Shown: positions 29,640 to 37,556 of the stretch, in pieces | How the letters are laid out: every line of letters starts with the position of its first letter | How positions within the stretch are numbered: the first letter of the stretch is position 1 | Assembly (NCBI RefSeq): GCF_900240975.1 | Contig: NZ_LT968776.1 | Coordinates: 2,227,482 to 2,291,481 of the forward strand | Source: Mycobacterium sp. 4858 | GTDB lineage: Bacteria; Actinomycetota; Actinomycetes; Mycobacteriales; Mycobacteriaceae | DNA: 64,000 nt | Reading direction: 5' to 3' | Translations under genes and position numbers: made by a program | The notes under the pieces: generated by a model | What the model was told of the DNA's origin: nothing | The model's database searches: none | The model's input: only the letters and a program-made list of their open reading frames with translations

Positions 29640-29798
29640 TCACCGAGTGGAAAAGCGATTTTAATGGAATCGCACACAACTATTTTTAGTCACCTCATGT
29701 CCAATTCGGTTGACGAAATACGAGGATGGTCAGGGAGGGACTAGCATGACGCGCCCGAAGACGGGCCGTTCATTGGCCAATAGAAGCGCTAGCCCTCG

Positions 29799-30131
29799 CT
29801 ACGACGACTGCAACCACCGCTGAACGTCAGGCGTAACCGCGTCGGTGATGTCGTCGTATTCGGGGTGCTTCTTGAGCACGGTGCCGATCATCGAGCACAC
29901 CGGAACGATGCGCTTGCCTTCGTCCCGGGCTTCGTTGAGCGCCTCTTCGACGAGAATCGTGGCCAGGCCGCGTCCGCCGTACGCCGGATCGATTTCGGTG
30001 TGGTAGAAAACCCGCTGGTCGCCACGGTCGGCGAAGTCGGCGAGGCCGACCTGCTTGCCGTCCACGGCAATGGTGTAGCGGCCGTCCTCGAGGCTGACGG
30101 TCGCTTCGGCTCCTGTCTTGTCGGTGGTCAT
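29799..30131 (-). CDS. GNAT-like N-acetyltransferase domain protein
   Basis: This 110-aa protein is a short GCN5-related acetyltransferase of the YidJ/COG2388-like kind. It has the acetyl-CoA loop region YGGRGLATILVEEALNEARD and the following VPVCSMIGTVLKKHPEY. The ATG at 30131 overlaps the stop of the pirin gene (ATGA), so the two are coupled. The upstream open frame is antisense-like and not conserved. The substrate is unknown; members of this class are sometimes fused to or encoded with oxidoreductases. Confidence 0.85.
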   Translation of the reverse strand: MTTDKTGAEATVSLEDGRYTIAVDGKQVGLADFADRGDQRVFYHTEIDPAYGGRGLATILVEEALNEARDEGKRIVPVCSMIGTVLKKHPEYDDITDAVTPDVQRWLQSS

Positions 30132-31099
30132 GTGTTTCCCTTTCGTTGCGGTACGGGTCGAGGCCGCAGCCGCGTGGTCGGCAGCGGCGGGGCGGGCAGG
30201 CGGGCAAGCGAACCCCGGTAACCGTGGACGACGCCGAAACGATCGTCGCCGTCCTCCCACAGTTGGCGGTACTCCAGGATGTCCTCGTGGCTTCGTCCGA
30301 CGAAGTTCCACCACATCACCAACTCCTCGGTGAACGGTGTCCCACCGAGTAGCAGTACCCGCGCCCGCCCCTCCCCCACGTTCCGCAGGCGCAGCGCGGA
30401 TCGGCCGGGGTTCAGGTAGGCCAGCTCGGAGGCCGCCAGAGCGGCATCCTCCACCTGGACGAAACCTGCATCGCCGAGCACACCGTGCTCGAATGTCGGG
30501 TCGACATCGACGTCCAGGCGAGCTCCGACGCCGAGATCGATCTGGGCGCCCAGCAGCGAAGTAAAGATGTGTACCGGGGAACGGCTGCCCGCCAGCTCCC
30601 CGAGAAACACACGCACCGTCGCACCGGAAATCGCCACCGGCTCCGGCACGTAGTGGGCGAAGTCGCGACCGGTGTCCCGCGCCGCTCCGGGTAGCGCCAC
30701 CCAGAGCTGCACGCCGTGCAAGACGGCCGGCGACTCTACCGACACCTCGGAGTGACAGGTACCGGCACCCGCGGTCATCAGGTTCAGCTCACCAGGCCGT
30801 ACCACAGCGCGCACACGGGCGCTGTCGTTGTGCTCCACTTCCCCACTGAACAACCAACTCACCGTCTGTAGTCCGGTGTGCGGATGCGGCGGAACGTCCA
30901 TGCGCGTCGCCGCAGGGCCGTAGTGGTCGATGAAGCACCACGCCCCGATCAGCGAGCGCTGGCGTTGCGGAAGCGTGCGATGCACCTGCATGGCGCGGGG
31001 CCCGCCCAACGGAACCTCCCGGGGCCGCAGCACTTCGACGCCCACGCTTGGCGAAGCCGCGCAGGCGACTTCGACCGGCGCCGGCTCGAGGTTGCTCAT
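30128..31099 (-). CDS. Pirin family protein
   Basis: Pirins are bicupin proteins with a mononuclear metal site; some act as quercetin dioxygenases. This 323-aa member shows the N-terminal cupin signature FIDHYGP, PPHPHTGLQTVSWLFSGEVE (metal-binding HxH and Glu) and MTAGAGTCHSEVS, then a C-terminal cupin with GARLDVDVDPTFEHGVL and RVLLLGGTPFTEELVMWWNF. It overlaps the GNAT gene downstream by 4 bases and lies 25 bases from the acyl-CoA dehydrogenase. The substrate cannot be read from the sequence. Confidence 0.9.
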   Translation of the reverse strand: MSNLEPAPVEVACAASPSVGVEVLRPREVPLGGPRAMQVHRTLPQRQRSLIGAWCFIDHYGPAATRMDVPPHPHTGLQTVSWLFSGEVEHNDSARVRAVVRPGELNLMTAGAGTCHSEVSVESPAVLHGVQLWVALPGAARDTGRDFAHYVPEPVAISGATVRVFLGELAGSRSPVHIFTSLLGAQIDLGVGARLDVDVDPTFEHGVLGDAGFVQVEDAALAASELAYLNPGRSALRLRNVGEGRARVLLLGGTPFTEELVMWWNFVGRSHEDILEYRQLWEDGDDRFGVVHGYRGSLARLPAPPLPTTRLRPRPVPQRKGNT

Positions 31100-31124
31100 C
31101 GCACCCGACGGTACCCATACGCCA

Positions 31125-32507
31125 TTACTTGCGTGGCGGCCGGAGCACCTTCATGGCCAGCCGCATGACGGGTTCGGGCACTCGGTCCTGCATCGACAGT
31201 GCGGTATCGGCGGCGCGGGACCGCAGCGGGGTGCCGCGGCCGAAAACCCGGTTCAACGGTCCGCCCGACGGCTCGAGCACGACGTGCAGTGGCGGCGTGC
31301 CGACGGTGGCGCCCAGCGCGTTGGCGATCACCATCCGCTGGATTTCGCTGGTGCCTTCAAAGATGGTGTACAGCTTGGCATCCCGATACCACTTCTCCAC
31401 CGGGTGATCCGTGATGTAACCCCAGCCGCCCATGGTTTGAAGGGCGCGTTCGGTCGCCTTCACGGCCACCTCGCTGGCGGCCATCTTCGACATCGAGCCT
31501 TCCCCGCGTTCGAAGGGAACGTTGTTGGCCGCCATCCACGACGCTCGCCATGTCAACAGCCGGGCGGCGTCGATCTGGGTGGCCAGCTCCGCCAGCGGGA
31601 AGGCGATGCCCTGATTGTCGATGATCGGCGCGCCGAAGGCCTCGCGCTCGGTGGCGTATGCCGTTGCGTACTCCAGCGCGGCGCGCGCGATCCCGATGGC
31701 CTGGGCGGCGACCATGGGCCGGGTCTGTTCGAATGTGCCCAATGTCGCCGACCCCGAACGCTTCCCGCCCGCCACCACCTCACGCGCCTTCGCGAGCTTG
31801 TGCTCCAGTTTCTCTTGTCCACCAAGCAGATTCGCGGCCGGCACCCGGACGCCTTCGAACAACAGCTCGGCGGTGTGGGAGGCGCGGCAGCCCAGCTTGT
31901 CCAGCTTCCGCACCAGCTTCAACCCGGGCGTGCCACCGGGCACCACGAACAGCGCCTGGCCGCGGTGGCCGAGCTCCTCGTCGACGACGGCGTTGACCAC
32001 ATGCACGTTGGCGATCCCGCCGTTGCCGATCCACATCTTGTGGCCGTCGATGATCCAGTCGTCACCGTCGCGGCGCGCGCGGGTGCGCAGATTGCGTACG
32101 TCGCTGCCGCCCTCGGGTTCGGAGATCGCCAGCGCCGCGAGCTTGAGATCGCCTGGGGTACCGAAGCATTCGGGCGCCCACTCCACCATCTGCTCTGGCG
32201 ACGCGGCCTGTCCGATCGCCGACAGGGCCAATGCGGGCATCACGATCGCCAACCCGATCCCGGCGCAGCCCCAAAACAGCTCCTCCATGAACATCGGCAG
32301 CGAGAGGCCGGTCGGATCGCCGATCAGGTCGCGGTAGAACAGCGGGCTGTAAAAGCCGCGTTGGGCCGCCTCCTCCAACACCGGCCACGGGAACTCCTGC
32401 CGTTGGTCGTAGTGGAGCGCCACGGGGCGGATCACTTCTTCGGCGAACTCGTGGGTCCGTCGGGCCAGGTCGTGCTGCGCTGCGGTCGGGGTCAGGTCGA
32501 ACGTCAT
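31125..32507 (-). CDS. Acyl-CoA dehydrogenase
   Basis: This 460-aa flavoenzyme performs the first step of fatty acyl-CoA oxidation. The FAD/substrate motif LAALAISEPEGGSDVRNLRT is near 120-140, and the C-terminal signature AKLYTIFEGTSEIQRMVIAN carries the catalytic base E384. Helical N- and C-terminal domains flank a beta middle, as in the family. The last about 60 residues (GPLNRVFGRG to LRPPRK) extend past the core. Mycobacteria have dozens of FadE proteins, so no symbol is given. The 3' end is 25 bases from the pirin start; co-transcription is likely. Confidence 0.93.
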   Translation of the reverse strand: MTFDLTPTAAQHDLARRTHEFAEEVIRPVALHYDQRQEFPWPVLEEAAQRGFYSPLFYRDLIGDPTGLSLPMFMEELFWGCAGIGLAIVMPALALSAIGQAASPEQMVEWAPECFGTPGDLKLAALAISEPEGGSDVRNLRTRARRDGDDWIIDGHKMWIGNGGIANVHVVNAVVDEELGHRGQALFVVPGGTPGLKLVRKLDKLGCRASHTAELLFEGVRVPAANLLGGQEKLEHKLAKAREVVAGGKRSGSATLGTFEQTRPMVAAQAIGIARAALEYATAYATEREAFGAPIIDNQGIAFPLAELATQIDAARLLTWRASWMAANNVPFERGEGSMSKMAASEVAVKATERALQTMGGWGYITDHPVEKWYRDAKLYTIFEGTSEIQRMVIANALGATVGTPPLHVVLEPSGGPLNRVFGRGTPLRSRAADTALSMQDRVPEPVMRLAMKVLRPPRK

Positions 32508-32592
32508 GGATCCCGCCTTTGGGTCGACAGACTCGGTCGTGCCGCCCGTCTACCCCGTCGACCAGGTCAGCAAACTGGCCCGCGAAGGAAGC

Positions 32593-33009
32593 TCAGGCGG
32601 CCGAGCGCGGCCCCACCTGTGCGAGCGGCAGGTGCAGCACCACCGCGGCAACCGCAACGGCCTCGTGTTCGTGGTTGGCGAGCAGGGCCGCGTTCTCGGG
32701 CAGCTGACGCGAATTGATCTCGCCGGACGCGATGCGCCGCAGCACCTCGTGGGCCTGCGCGAGCTGTTCGCGCTTGCGGTATTGGCCCCCCGGCAGTTTG
32801 ACGCCGGCCCACACGCCGTATTCCTCGCGGTGCGCGATGGCGTGCTGGGCGCATTGGCGTTGCTGCGCCAGCGGACAACGGCGCAGGCATTGGATCCGCG
32901 CCTCGACGGCCGACCGCTCGTACGCACGGGCCTTCGCGGCGCCGTCACCACCGTCGTCGTCGGGGTAGCCGAACCAAAGTTCCGGGTTGGCAGCGCAGGG
33001 GTGTCCCAT
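32593..33009 (-). CDS. whiB5: WhiB5-like Fe-S transcription factor
   Basis: This 138-aa WhiB protein binds a 4Fe-4S cluster and regulates transcription; WhiB5 in M. tuberculosis affects virulence genes and type VII secretion. Cluster cysteines are C5, C41, C45 and C53. The central pair is CX3C (CLRRC), the WhiB5 variant, rather than the usual CX2C. The turn motif is GVWAGVKLPGGQYRKR, with the basic DNA-contacting end. The ATG at 33009 has AAGGAG 7 bases upstream. It is divergent from the XRE regulator, with a shared 143-base promoter region. Confidence 0.93.
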   Translation of the reverse strand: MGHPCAANPELWFGYPDDDGGDGAAKARAYERSAVEARIQCLRRCPLAQQRQCAQHAIAHREEYGVWAGVKLPGGQYRKREQLAQAHEVLRRIASGEINSRQLPENAALLANHEHEAVAVAAVVLHLPLAQVGPRSAA

Positions 33010-33038
33010 GTCGGTCTCCTTGTCGAGCGTGAAACGTA

Positions 33039-33099
33039 GACAGAAGCGTATACAGACATGGAGTCACTGCGCAAGAGAAACGTGACAGAAACGTATATC
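33039..33099. promoter_or_regulatory. Two-copy direct repeat in the whiB5/XRE divergent promoter
   Basis: GACAGAAGCGTATAC (33039-33053) and GACAGAAACGTATATC (33084-33099) differ at few positions and are spaced 45 bases apart, close to a whole number of helical turns. They lie between the divergent starts of whiB5 (33009) and the XRE gene (33153). Each copy includes a near-palindromic core (CGTATAC/CGTATAT). They are candidate operators for the XRE protein; this is an inference from placement. Confidence 0.5.
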
Positions 33100-33152
33100 T
33101 ACAGCGATACGACCCGGCGTGTGTAATATCCGGCCTATGGCCGGAGCGTGCG

Positions 33153-33923
33153 ATGAGCCGTGAATCGGCCGGCGCGGCGATCCGCGCCCTCCGGGAGTCA
33201 CGTGACTGGTCATTGGCCGACCTGGCCGCCGTCACCGGCGTCAGCATCATGGGTTTGAGTTTCCTGGAGCGGGGCGCCCGCAAGCCCCACAAAAGCACAG
33301 TTCAAAAGGTTGAGAATGGGCTGGGCCTGCCGCCCGGTACGTATTCGCGGCTGTTGGTGGCCGCCGATCCGGATGCGGAACTAGCCCGGCTGATGGCTGC
33401 GCAACCGCCCGCCGTCGAGCCCGCACGGCGCACCGGACCAGTGGTCGTAGACCGGCATAGCGACACGGAAGTGCTGGAAGGCTATGCCGAAGCTCAGCTC
33501 GAAGCCCTCAAATCCGTCATCGATCGCTTGCCTGCGACAACATCAAACGAATATGAGACGTATATTCTGTCTGTGATCGCTCAGTGCGTGAAGGCAGAAC
33601 TGCTGGCCGCCGGTTCCTGGCGGGTCGCGGTGAACGCCGGCGCGGACTCCACCGACCGCCTGATGGACCATCTCCAAGCCCTCGAGGCGACTCGAACTGC
33701 GCTGCTCAAGCGGATGCCGACCAGCTTGAGCGCGCGCTTCGACCGGGCATGCGCCCGATCGTCCTTGCCGGAGACGATCATCGCCGCGCTGGTCGGCGTC
33801 GACGTCGGGGAAATGTGGGACATCCGCAACCGGGGCGTTATTCCACCTGGAGCGCTCCCTCGCGTCCGCGCCTTCACCGCCGCCGTCGAATCCGAAGCCC
33901 CACAAGCCGAGGAGGCGCAGTGA
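33153..33923 (+). CDS. XRE-family transcriptional regulator (Rv0023-like)
   Basis: This 256-aa protein has an N-terminal helix-turn-helix (about 6-62, AIRALRESRDWSLADLAAVT, GVSIMGLSFLERGARKPHKS). The rest is an all-helical domain without recognised ligand residues (for example SNEYETYILSVIAQCVKAEL). Length and sequence match Rv0023 of M. tuberculosis, a regulator. Its stop overlaps the start of the NlpC/P60 gene (GTGA), so it begins an operon of at least two genes and probably runs to the DUF2694 gene. Confidence 0.92.
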   Translation: MSRESAGAAIRALRESRDWSLADLAAVTGVSIMGLSFLERGARKPHKSTVQKVENGLGLPPGTYSRLLVAADPDAELARLMAAQPPAVEPARRTGPVVVDRHSDTEVLEGYAEAQLEALKSVIDRLPATTSNEYETYILSVIAQCVKAELLAAGSWRVAVNAGADSTDRLMDHLQALEATRTALLKRMPTSLSARFDRACARSSLPETIIAALVGVDVGEMWDIRNRGVIPPGALPRVRAFTAAVESEAPQAEEAQ

Positions 33924-34735
33924 CCCACAGCGATATCGAGCTGCTGAGCCGCGCTCACGACCTGTTCGCCGGCGGCACGCGGCCACCATCACTGGATGCG
34001 GGCACGGGACACTATCGCACCCTGTTGCGCGCAGCCGGCGGGTTGAACGACGCCTTGGCGCACGGGGGTTACCGGCTCGCCGCGGATCACGGCCGGCAAC
34101 GGCTCGCCACGGCCGCCGCCGCGGATACCGCCGCAGCCGGCGTCATCGCCGGTGCTCTACGCGAGCGGGCCGAGGCCCGTGATCTGACCCGGGGCGTACT
34201 CGACGAAGCACGAGCCGACGCAGCCGTCCCGGTGACACCGATGGCCCAGCGCGAAGCGATGCGTCGCCGCGCGGCGCGACTGCGGACCCAACGCGCCCAT
34301 GTTTTATCGGCCCGCCTCCGGGCGCGACGACGCGTGGGGGAACTGCGTTCGCTGCGCTACCAACTCCTGCGCCACCGCGCCGGGGGGTCGGGATCGACCG
34401 GGCGCGCCGCAATCGCGGTGCGCGCCGCATTGTCGCGCCTTGGCCGACCTTACGTCTGGGGTGCGACCGGCCCCGACCGGTTCGATTGTTCGGGGCTGGT
34501 GCAGTGGAGCTACGCGCAAGCGGGAATTCGCCTGGGCCGCACCACCTATCAGCAGATCAACGACGGGATCCCGGTGACTCGTTCGCAAGTCCGCGCCGGT
34601 GATCTGGTCTTCCCGCACGCCGGACACGTCCAGCTGGCCATCGGCAACAACCTGGTGGTCGAAGCGCCCTACTCGGGAGCCTCGGTCCGGATCAGCCGGC
34701 TGGGCGCCAACGTCGCTATTCGCCGACCGCTATGA
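33920..34735 (+). CDS. NlpC/P60 family protein (Rv0024-like)
   Basis: This 271-aa protein has an Ala/Arg-rich helical N-terminal half (about 1-150) and a C-terminal NlpC/P60 domain, a cysteine peptidase fold that usually cuts gamma-D-Glu-mDAP bonds in peptidoglycan. Key positions are C190 (RFDCSGLVQWSY) and H236 (GHVQLAIG), plus GRPYVWGATGPD. No signal peptide is visible, so export would need another route, possibly type VII secretion given the EspC-like neighbour. The GTG at 33920 overlaps the previous stop and has GAGGAG upstream. Confidence 0.9.
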   Translation: MTHSDIELLSRAHDLFAGGTRPPSLDAGTGHYRTLLRAAGGLNDALAHGGYRLAADHGRQRLATAAAADTAAAGVIAGALRERAEARDLTRGVLDEARADAAVPVTPMAQREAMRRRAARLRTQRAHVLSARLRARRRVGELRSLRYQLLRHRAGGSGSTGRAAIAVRAALSRLGRPYVWGATGPDRFDCSGLVQWSYAQAGIRLGRTTYQQINDGIPVTRSQVRAGDLVFPHAGHVQLAIGNNLVVEAPYSGASVRISRLGANVAIRRPL

Positions 34736-34751
34736 CGAACAGGGTGAGTCG

Positions 34752-35114
34752 ATGACGGAACAAGCCGGACCCTCGGTAGCCGCCATGCAGGCACGGCAAT
34801 CGGACCTGGCCGGCCAGCACGGTACGGCGGCCGACGCCGACCGCGTGCTGGCCGAAGTGCTGGCCAGCGCCCACGCCGCCACGCGCGAAGGCGCCAGGCG
34901 ATTGGATGCCATCGCCGAGCAGATCGACCATGCCACCGCGCATCAGGCGAACCTTGCGCTGGACACGCCGACGGGGGCGCGTGAGTTTCAGCGGTTTCTG
35001 CTCGCCAAGCAGCGCGAGATCACCGCGGTCGTCGAGGAGGCGCGTGAACTCGGTCGAGCGAAAAAGGCTGTACTGGAAGGCCTTCGGGACGGGTACAGCT
35101 CGGGCAACGGCTAG
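34752..35114 (+). CDS. DUF4226 family protein (Rv0025-like)
   Basis: This 120-aa, mostly helical protein has the DUF4226 pattern: N-terminal repeats of Ala/Gln/Asp and the conserved PTGAREFQRFLLAKQREITA followed by VVEEARELGRAKKAVLEGLR. It starts 17 bases after the NlpC/P60 gene and has exactly the length of Rv0025. It shares the domain with the next gene, so the pair arose by duplication or works as a pair. No transmembrane segment. Function unknown. Confidence 0.86.
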   Translation: MTEQAGPSVAAMQARQSDLAGQHGTAADADRVLAEVLASAHAATREGARRLDAIAEQIDHATAHQANLALDTPTGAREFQRFLLAKQREITAVVEEARELGRAKKAVLEGLRDGYSSGNG

Positions 35115-35260
35115 CAAGGCAAGCATCACCGTGTCATCCACAATCGCTTGGCGCAGTGAATTGTCCACCGGAAAGGGTCTGGGTACTGTCGCCGGGCATG
35201 GAGGGGCCGCGACACCTGCCGCAAAGACAAGCGGTGACCGCAGCGCCGGTCGGCTAGCTG

Positions 35261-36640
35261 ATGTCCACGTACGAGGAGCTGCTTGCCGCGGTGAAATATG
35301 CCCGGGACCAAACCGGTGACCCCAACGCGTGGCAGGCGGGCCCGTCGCCCAGTGAGCTGGCCGCCGTGATCACCCCCACGGCGCGTCCCGAGCGGCTCCA
35401 GGCGATCGTTGACAAGATCCGCCAGCAGCATGCGGCGATGCCGGAAGGAGAGAAGGGCGAGGCGGCGGAAGCCATCTCGCGAGCCGAAGCCGCACTGTCG
35501 CACCAGAATTCAGCGAGTTCTCAGCTGGACATGCAGGTGATCACGGCCATCTTGAACGCCCACCTCAACACCGTCGAAGGCGGCCAGGCGTTGGCGAAGT
35601 TGCAGCAGGACACCGAAGCCGCGGTGCGGACGCGGTCGGATTTGGACACCCCGGCCGGGGCGCGCGATTTTCAGCGCTTTCTGATCGGCAAACTCCGTGA
35701 CATTCGCGCGGTGGTCCTCGACGCGAGCCTCGACGACACGTCGAAGTCGGCACTGATGGCGGCATGGACGTCGCTGTACGACGCGTCCAAGAATCAGTCG
35801 AACACTTCCGAAGAACGCCCCTCGGCCAGGGTGTCGTCCGACGCCGATGCGGCCACCGCGCCGGCCACGGGCGACTCCGACTGGGATCCGCTGCTGGATT
35901 CGTTGTTGGCAGACGACCCGGGCCTGCCACCCGATGATTCGTCGGGAACGGTTGTGCCGGAGGGTGTGACCGCTCCCCCCGCGCCCTTGGCTCCTGTGCC
36001 GCCGACAATGCCCAGCCTCGCGTCCGGACTGCCGAGCCTCGGCGCGCCGCCGAGCGGGTTCCCGCTTCCCGGCCTGCAGGGTGACGACGGAACGGATCCT
36101 GCGCTGCAGGGCCTCGACGACGAAGGCGTGCTGGACCCCACCGACGACGATGCGAAGACGGACCCATCGTCGGATGAACCGGGCGACCAAGACGGGGACG
36201 CCGTCCAGGACGCGTCGGCGGTGGGAGATGCATCGACTCCGGCCGGTCCCACCACGGTGACCCTGCCCGACGGTGAGACGGTGACGGCGGCCAGTCCCCA
36301 GCTGGCGGCTGCGATCAGGGCCGCGGTCGGTGGAGTGGCGATACCGGATGCCTTCCAGCAGCAAGGAATAACGATTCCACCGCCGGGCACCGCGATCACC
36401 GAACCGGTCGACGTGTCGCACGTGGCTCCGGCGGACATCGGAATGTTCATCGACCGGCACGCCCTTGCCCTCGGCCCGGGCAAGGCCCTTCTCGATGGCC
36501 AAATCCAAGACATCGCCACCGTGAGCGGACCAAGCTTTCTAGGCTGGGAGCATCCACCGGCGGCGGCCGCGGTCGCGACCGCACCGACGAAGCCAGACAC
36601 ACCGACACCCACCCGGCCGGCGAGTTGGCCGGCCACCTGA
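35261..36640 (+). CDS. DUF4226 protein with long acidic/Pro-rich linker (Rv0026-like)
   Basis: The 459-aa protein has an N-terminal DUF4226 domain (about 1-180, TPAGARDFQRFLIGKLRDIR as in the previous gene), a long disordered Asp/Pro/Gly linker (about 190-325) and a conserved C-terminal module of about 100 residues (VTLPDGETVTAASPQLAAAI, PVDVSHVAPADIGMFIDRHA). Linker plus C-terminal module resembles effector-like mycobacterial proteins. A 146-base gap separates it from the preceding gene. The start ATG has a weak AGCTG upstream. Confidence 0.85.
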   Translation: MSTYEELLAAVKYARDQTGDPNAWQAGPSPSELAAVITPTARPERLQAIVDKIRQQHAAMPEGEKGEAAEAISRAEAALSHQNSASSQLDMQVITAILNAHLNTVEGGQALAKLQQDTEAAVRTRSDLDTPAGARDFQRFLIGKLRDIRAVVLDASLDDTSKSALMAAWTSLYDASKNQSNTSEERPSARVSSDADAATAPATGDSDWDPLLDSLLADDPGLPPDDSSGTVVPEGVTAPPAPLAPVPPTMPSLASGLPSLGAPPSGFPLPGLQGDDGTDPALQGLDDEGVLDPTDDDAKTDPSSDEPGDQDGDAVQDASAVGDASTPAGPTTVTLPDGETVTAASPQLAAAIRAAVGGVAIPDAFQQQGITIPPPGTAITEPVDVSHVAPADIGMFIDRHALALGPGKALLDGQIQDIATVSGPSFLGWEHPPAAAAVATAPTKPDTPTPTRPASWPAT

Positions 36641-36690
36641 CAATAGTGATCCCGCCGGTCTGGCCGGCGGACGGGAAAAGGAGACAGCGG

Positions 36691-37008
36691 ATGGCAGATT
36701 CGATCCATGTGGTGCCCGCGCACCTGCGTGAAGCCGCTGCGCGTCACCAGGAGACGTCCGAGTACTTACGCACGGTGCCGTGTTCGCACGAGGCCATCCA
36801 GGAAAGCCTGGACTCGCTGGGCCCCATCTTCGGTGAACTGCGTGACGCCGGGCGCGAACTGCTCGAGCTCAGACGCCAGTGCTATGAGCAACAAGCAGCC
36901 GACCACGCCGATTTGGCGGACAAACTCAGGGCGTCGGCAACGATGTGGGAACAGCACGAGCAGGATGCGGCGCGCAACCTCGGCGGCATTGCTGACCGCG
37001 GTCGATGA
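36691..37008 (+). CDS. EspC-like small helical protein (Rv0027-like)
   Basis: This 105-aa protein is an all-helical hairpin of the size and composition of ESX-associated EspC/DUF2580 proteins: IHVVPAHLREAAARHQETSE, a turn near residue 45, then a second long helix (ELRDAGRELLELRRQCYEQQ). A clear WXG motif is missing. The length equals Rv0027. The ATG at 36691 has AAAAGGAGACAGCG upstream. It overlaps the DUF2694 gene by 4 bases. Secretion is an inference. Confidence 0.75.
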   Translation: MADSIHVVPAHLREAAARHQETSEYLRTVPCSHEAIQESLDSLGPIFGELRDAGRELLELRRQCYEQQAADHADLADKLRASATMWEQHEQDAARNLGGIADRGR

Positions 37009-37316
37009 CGGACGCGAACCCCGCTTTTGACACCGTTCACCCGAGTGGGCACATCCTCGTCCGCTCTTGCCGCGGCGGGTACATGCACAGCGTCGCCCTG
37101 AGCGAAGAGGCGATGGAGACCGACGCCGACACACTGGCACGAGGCATCTTGCTGACGGCCGACGTGTCTTGCCTGAAGGCATTGCTGGAAATCCGCGAGG
37201 AAATCCTGGCGGCCGGACACACTCCCTCGGCAGAGGTGCCGACCCCGCGAGACCTCGATGCGGCGATCGAGAAGCTACTGGCACATAAGCTGCGCCGCCG
37301 CGGCGGCTCGACCTAA
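37005..37316 (+). CDS. DUF2694 family protein (Rv0028-like)
   Basis: This 103-aa protein has FDTVHPSGHILVRSCRGGYM, HSVALSEEAMETDADTLARG and VSCLKALLEIREEILAAGHT, as in the DUF2694 family of mycobacterial proteins found beside EspC-like genes. It is coupled to the upstream gene through an ATGA overlap, which suggests fixed stoichiometry, for example a secreted protein and its partner. Two Cys, no membrane helix, basic C-terminus (KLRRRGG). Confidence 0.85.
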   Translation: MTDANPAFDTVHPSGHILVRSCRGGYMHSVALSEEAMETDADTLARGILLTADVSCLKALLEIREEILAAGHTPSAEVPTPRDLDAAIEKLLAHKLRRRGGST

Positions 37317-37330
37317 CCGGTTCCGCCCAC

Positions 37331-37474
37331 CTAGAGCACCCAGGTCTTGGCCGCCTCGGGATCTGGAGCGATATCCGTGGGTGGCTCTACGGGATTGGGG
37401 CCGAACAACTCTCGTGCGCGAGCGAGCAGGGCACGCACCTCGTCGAGTTGCTGCTGCAGGGCAGATTCAGCCAT
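37331..37474 (-). CDS. Predicted 47-aa small protein, antisense to its neighbours
   Basis: The minus strand carries an intact 48-codon frame starting MAESALQQQLDEVRALLARA, then RELFGPNPVEPP, and ending AAKTWVL-stop. It is the only plausible gene in the 240 bases between DUF2694 and the DUF5631/5632-like gene. The product is a helix (heptad-like Leu/Val) followed by an acidic, Pro-rich tail. GGAG sits only two bases before the ATG, and third positions are mostly G or C. I know no family for it, but the coding character is better than chance. Confidence 0.6.
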   Translation of the reverse strand: MAESALQQQLDEVRALLARARELFGPNPVEPPTDIAPDPEAAKTWVL

Positions 37475-37544
37475 ATCTCCACGCTACCCAGGCCGTCACA
37501 GCTGCACAATTCACCGACCGAATAGGCGATTCATCAGCTCCCGG

Positions 37545-37550
37545 TACGCT
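37545..37550 (+). promoter_or_regulatory. -10 box TACGCT for a leaderless DUF5631/5632-like transcript
   Basis: TACGCT (TANNNT) ends 6 bases before the GTG at 37557, with no ribosome-binding site between. It supports the GTG as the start codon and an independent, leaderless transcript for this gene rather than read-through from the upstream cluster. Confidence 0.5.
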
Positions 37551-37556
37551 TAGCCG

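Noticed and set aside
29746..29823. 25-codon frame after a strong GGGAGGGA site
   Set aside because: Very short, Arg/Ser-rich product; runs into the end of the convergent GNAT gene; no other support.
33545..33575. GACGTATATTCTGTCTG inside the XRE gene as a third operator
   Set aside because: Orientation and spacing differ from the promoter pair and it lies in conserved coding sequence; kept only as a remark.
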